From: Candidatus Aenigmatarchaeota archaeon
GTDB lineage: Archaea > Aenigmatarchaeota > Aenigmatarchaeia > GW2011-AR5
Direction of reading: 5' to 3'
Assembly (NCBI GenBank): GCA_016198645.1
Contig: JACQIE010000028.1
Coordinates: 1-7,804 of the forward strand
DNA: 7,804 bases
Shown here: positions 5,578-7,804 of the stretch, piece after piece
How positions within the stretch are numbered: position 1 is the stretch's first letter
Layout: every line of letters begins with the position of its first letter
Program-made: the position numbers and the translations under genes
Notes under the pieces: model-generated
What the model was told of the DNA's origin: nothing
Database searches by the model: none
Seen by the model: only the letters and a program-made list of their open reading frames with translations

Positions 5578-6846
5578 ATGGAATATGACACGAGCAAAGC
5601 GAGCGAAGGAGCAAGTAATAATATGGGATACGACTCACGAAGTGAGGGGTATTATTACGACATCGTTATCGTAGGCGGCGGTCCCGGCGGCAGCACCTGC
5701 GCCGCGCTGCTTGGCAAAGCAGGAAAAAAAGTTCTTTTGCTGGACAAGGCGCATTTCCCGCGCGACAAGACGTGCGGCGACGCGCTCTCCGGCTCTCTCC
5801 GCGTGCAGAAGGACATGGGCATAACCGAGAAGATACGGGACGTCCAGCACGCCGTCATAAACGGCGTTGAATTTTCTTCGCCGGAGGGCGTCGTCGTGGA
5901 CATTCCGTTCGAGAGCAACGGCTTCTGCTGCCCGCGCTACGTTTACGATAATTTGGTTTTTCGCGAGGCGCTGGCGAGCGTGGACGTGATTCAGAATTTT
6001 GAAGTTACAAGTTTGCTTAGGGAAGGCAGCAGGGTAGTCGGAGTTTCGGGCAATGGCGCAGACGGAGGTATGAAGGAAATCCGCGCGAAGCTCGTGATAG
6101 GGGCGGACGGCGCCTTTTCCCTCGTTGCCAGAGAAACAGGCTGCCACGACCTCGACCCGAAGCACACGATAACCGCGGTGCGGGCGTATTATACGGGCGT
6201 GGCTGGCGTCGCGGACAAGATAGAGCTGCACTTCGTGAACGAAATCCTGCCCGGATACTTCTGGATATTTCCCGTCGGCAACGGCAGGTGCAACGTCGGC
6301 GTCGGCATGGTGGACGACATAATGATGAAGAAGAAGCTGCAGATGCCTTCTTCCATGATGAAGATAATCAACGAGAACCCGCTCTTCAGGGAGCGCTTTT
6401 CTGGCGCGACGATGGAGAAAGGCTCTCTCAAGGGCTGGCGGCTGCCCATCGGCTCAAAGCGGAGAAAAATGCACGGCGACGGTTTCGTGCTCGTAGGCGA
6501 CGCCGCCGGCCTTATTGACCCGTTCACCGGCGAAGGCATATCCAATGCCACAGTTTCCGGCGAGATAGCCGCCAACTGGGCGATTAAAGCACTGGATGCG
6601 CAAAACTTTTCGTCGTCGTTTCTGAAAGGTTATGCCGACGAGGTCTGGACTTTTCTCGGCCCGAAGATGAAAACGTCTTACCGGCTGCAGCGCATCGGAA
6701 GGATAAAATTCCTCACAAATCTTATTTTCCGCAAGGCGGCGCGCAGCAGGCACGTAATGGACAGCCTCAAGAGCATGGTTGACAACATGGACCAGCGCAA
6801 CAACATTATAAATCCGCTTTTCTACCTGCGGCTGCTGCTGGCGTAG
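5578..6846 (+). CDS. Geranylgeranyl reductase family flavoprotein
   Basis: Members reduce the double bonds of geranylgeranyl chains, giving the saturated phytanyl chains of archaeal ether lipids with FAD. The 422 residues contain the FAD motif VGGGPGGS at 32-39, PRDKTCGD at 61-68 (with the family's conserved Cys), VIGADGAFS at 173-181, the lipid-binding YxWxFPx8GxG signature from Tyr227 to Gly243, and GDAAGLIDPFTGEGI at 307-321. A basic, partly hydrophobic C-terminus could lie on the membrane. The start is uncertain. ATG 5578 lies 16 bases after the beta stop with GTGATG upstream; ATG 5623 has GGAG 11 bases before it and gives 407 residues, closer to the family's short N-terminus. The first 27 residues before the FAD strand are polar and low in complexity. 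The spacing implies co-transcription with the oxidoreductase. Confidence 0.92.
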   Translation: MEYDTSKASEGASNNMGYDSRSEGYYYDIVIVGGGPGGSTCAALLGKAGKKVLLLDKAHFPRDKTCGDALSGSLRVQKDMGITEKIRDVQHAVINGVEFSSPEGVVVDIPFESNGFCCPRYVYDNLVFREALASVDVIQNFEVTSLLREGSRVVGVSGNGADGGMKEIRAKLVIGADGAFSLVARETGCHDLDPKHTITAVRAYYTGVAGVADKIELHFVNEILPGYFWIFPVGNGRCNVGVGMVDDIMMKKKLQMPSSMMKIINENPLFRERFSGATMEKGSLKGWRLPIGSKRRKMHGDGFVLVGDAAGLIDPFTGEGISNATVSGEIAANWAIKALDAQNFSSSFLKGYADEVWTFLGPKMKTSYRLQRIGRIKFLTNLIFRKAARSRHVMDSLKSMVDNMDQRNNIINPLFYLRLLLA

Positions 6847-6855
6847 TTCGCGTGG

Positions 6856-6864
6856 TATTTTAAG
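6856..6864 (+). promoter_or_regulatory. Possible TATA box of the 132-residue gene
   Basis: TATTTTAAG is a moderate archaeal TATA match, ten bases after the reductase stop. Its centre is 21 bases before ATG 6881 and 27 before ATG 6887. The spacing favours a leaderless start at 6887. Confidence 0.35.
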
Positions 6865-6880
6865 CATTCCTGCCTGTAGA

Positions 6881-7279
6881 ATGAGAATGGCTATCGATGA
6901 GACGGAAAAAGTCCTCATGTTCAACATGGCGATACTGACGAAAGAGAAGACTCCTTATCAACTTGGATACCATATCAGAAGGCTTCCGGAAGGCGTTTGT
7001 GAAGTCACGTATCCCATTGTCACGGATATAATAAGCGGGATGATATTTTATGTCGGAGACCGCAGTCTGAATTCAGAAGTGGCAAACGCCGCCATGTCGC
7101 AGCCGAACGCGAGCGGCGAGGGAACCGTGACGGTCATAATAGACCGCATCACGGGGCGCCGCACGCTGTCGATACAAAACGCCGCCAATACGGAATACGG
7201 GCGCGAAATTCTCGGGCGCACAGCAGCCCGATACGCCGCGGTGTTTGCAGACGCGGGGCGCGTCGCCGCCCGCGCTTAG
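6881..7279 (+). CDS. Unrecognised 132-residue protein
   Basis: The frame runs from ATG 6881 to TAG 7277-7279. An ATG two codons on (6887, MAIDETEK) fits the TATA spacing better and would give 130 residues. The protein is soluble by composition, with no clear signal peptide or membrane segment. The first half alternates hydrophobic and polar residues like beta strands (VLMFNMAIL, GVCEVTYPIVTDI). The middle has SGEGTVTVIIDRITGRRTLS, which looks like a beta hairpin. The last 40 residues are Ala/Arg-rich and probably helical. Codon use resembles the upstream operon genes. It lies 34 bases after the reductase, but the TATA-like box suggests separate transcription. I do not recognise the family, so no function is offered. 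Confidence 0.7.
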   Translation: MRMAIDETEKVLMFNMAILTKEKTPYQLGYHIRRLPEGVCEVTYPIVTDIISGMIFYVGDRSLNSEVANAAMSQPNASGEGTVTVIIDRITGRRTLSIQNAANTEYGREILGRTAARYAAVFADAGRVAARA

Positions 7280-7717
7280 AAATATTGGTTTTAGGCTTTA
7301 CAACCCGCACACCGAAAGCCACCGAAGCAATCGGACGCACAGCTGTGCGTTCTTGCACCAGCAGGCGGGTTAACGTGCACTAACTAAACGGTAAATTTCA
7401 AATTGGCAGAGCCGATTTGATTTTGGCGAAAACGCCAAAACAAGTACAACAGAGACTTTCCACAGAAAGTCTCTGGGTATACGAGGAATATTTGAATTCC
7501 TCGCAATACAACAAAGACTTTCACTACTTGGGTATACGAGGAATCTTTCCTAGTAATAAAGCCGAAACCAAGCCCCGTCAAAAATCACTGACGAAGAGTC
7601 CTTTTCTTACTAAACGCCCGCCGCGACCAACTTGATACACAGTGGTGTATCATACACCGTGTGGCGGGATTATTTCCAATTCACGTCACTATGGGCAGAG
7701 AATAAGTATATGGTTTC
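7280..7717. ncRNA. Gene-free region packed with hairpins; candidate structured RNA
   Basis: No convincing protein gene lies in these 438 bases. There are at least eight stems. AACCCGC/GCGGGTT (7302-7308, 7365-7371) encloses CCGA/TCGG (7322-7334) and the palindrome ACGCACAGCTGTGCGT (7335-7350). TCAAATTGGC/GCCGATTTGA (7398-7420, one G-U pair) directly abuts TTTTGGCG/CGCCAAAA (7421-7440). AGAGACTTTC/GAAAGTCTCT lies at 7451-7474, GAGGAAT/ATTCCTC at 7483-7502 and AGGAA/TTCCT at 7539-7551. TAGTAA/TTACTA (7551-7612) encloses CGTCA/TGACG (7576-7593). CCCGCC/GGCGGG (7617-7668) encloses TGATACAC/GTGTATCA (7633-7652). The 5' CCCGCACAC (7304-7312) could instead pair with GTGTGGCGGG (7659-7668) and close the whole structure. 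I could not match it to RNase P RNA, SRP RNA or 5S rRNA. The strand is unknown; weak TATA-like sequences lie at both ends (7279-7288 plus, 7703-7712 minus). Confidence 0.45.
7445..7547. repeat. Imperfect direct repeat, two copies, period about 62
   Basis: Copy 1 (7445-7493) and copy 2 (7507-7547) share TACAACA, then GACTTTC, and end with TGGGTATACGAGGAAT, then TTT one base later. Copy 2 lacks about seven bases that in copy 1 complete the GAAAGTCTCT arm of a hairpin. The GGGTATACGAGGAAT core is identical in both. Two copies with unequal interiors point to a local duplication inside the structured region rather than an array. Confidence 0.7.
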
Positions 7718-7804
7718 TTACTTGCCAGTCTTCGCTTCAAACGTCTGCGTGAACTTTACCCGGGCAAGAGCGGCGCCTTCCGGCTTCACGTGTTGAAGTA
7801 TCGC
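7718..7804 (-). CDS. C-terminal fragment of an unknown protein
   Basis: On the minus strand a frame open from the window edge gives 28 residues (AILQHVKPEGAALARVKF, then TQTFEAKTGK) and ends with TAA at 7718-7720. The composition and the GC-rich third positions resemble the other genes of the window, and the frame is placed so that its gene would end just before the structured region. Too little is visible to name it, and a chance open frame of this length is possible. Confidence 0.45.
   Translation of the reverse strand, partial: AILQHVKPEGAALARVKFTQTFEAKTGK

Noticed and set aside
7445..7547. Possible CRISPR array
   Set aside because: Only two imperfect copies with unequal interiors; the shared blocks are broken up and there is no spacer-like third unit or cas gene.
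7417..7635. 72-residue plus-strand ORF
   Set aside because: It runs through five of the hairpins and both direct-repeat copies in different frames, so its sequence is explained by the repeats; no promoter or binding site supports it.
7280..7717. RNase P RNA or SRP RNA
   Set aside because: A GGAAAGUCU-like string occurs on the minus strand, but it is one arm of a local hairpin and has no ACAGAA-type partner; no SRP S-domain motif was found on either strand.

Overview
The window is archaeal. Promoters are AT-rich TATA boxes (TTTATAT, AATATAAAT and similar) centred about 25-29 bases before several start codons, so many messages look leaderless. There is a tRNA-Thr with a bulge-helix-bulge intron in its D-loop, a two-subunit 2-oxoacid:ferredoxin oxidoreductase of archaeal type, and a geranylgeranyl-reductase-family flavoprotein of ether-lipid synthesis. 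A D-loop intron in a compact genome recalls small-genome (DPANN, Micrarchaeota-like) archaea or Thermoproteales, but the lineage cannot be fixed from this window.

Layout. Bases 1-515: the 3' end of an unknown CxxCxC protein, then a possible 40-residue leaderless ORF. Bases 493-1440, minus strand: a small protein of unknown family (weakly Alba-like), then tRNA-Thr(UGU), then a PIN-domain nuclease. Bases 1513-1628: a gene-free, highly symmetrical element with 17-bp terminal inverted repeats, two internal hairpins and flanking 8-bp direct repeats, resembling a MITE or solo non-autonomous transposon. Bases 1726-2781, minus strand: an MscS-family mechanosensitive channel. Bases 2782-2916: a divergent promoter region. 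Bases 2917-6846, plus strand: a tight operon of oxidoreductase gamma-alpha fusion, oxidoreductase beta, and geranylgeranyl reductase. Bases 6881-7279: an unrecognised 132-residue protein with its own promoter. Bases 7280-7717: no convincing gene, but a run of near-perfect stem-loops, some directly abutting, plus an imperfect direct repeat; this is the best candidate for an undescribed structured RNA or DNA element. Bases 7718-7804: the C-terminus of an unknown minus-strand protein.

How the genes work together. The oxidoreductase oxidises a 2-oxoacid with CoA and passes electrons to ferredoxin. Some archaeal geranylgeranyl reductases need reduced ferredoxin to saturate isoprenoid chains. The operon may therefore couple central carbon oxidation to lipid saturation (inference). 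No ferredoxin gene is present here.
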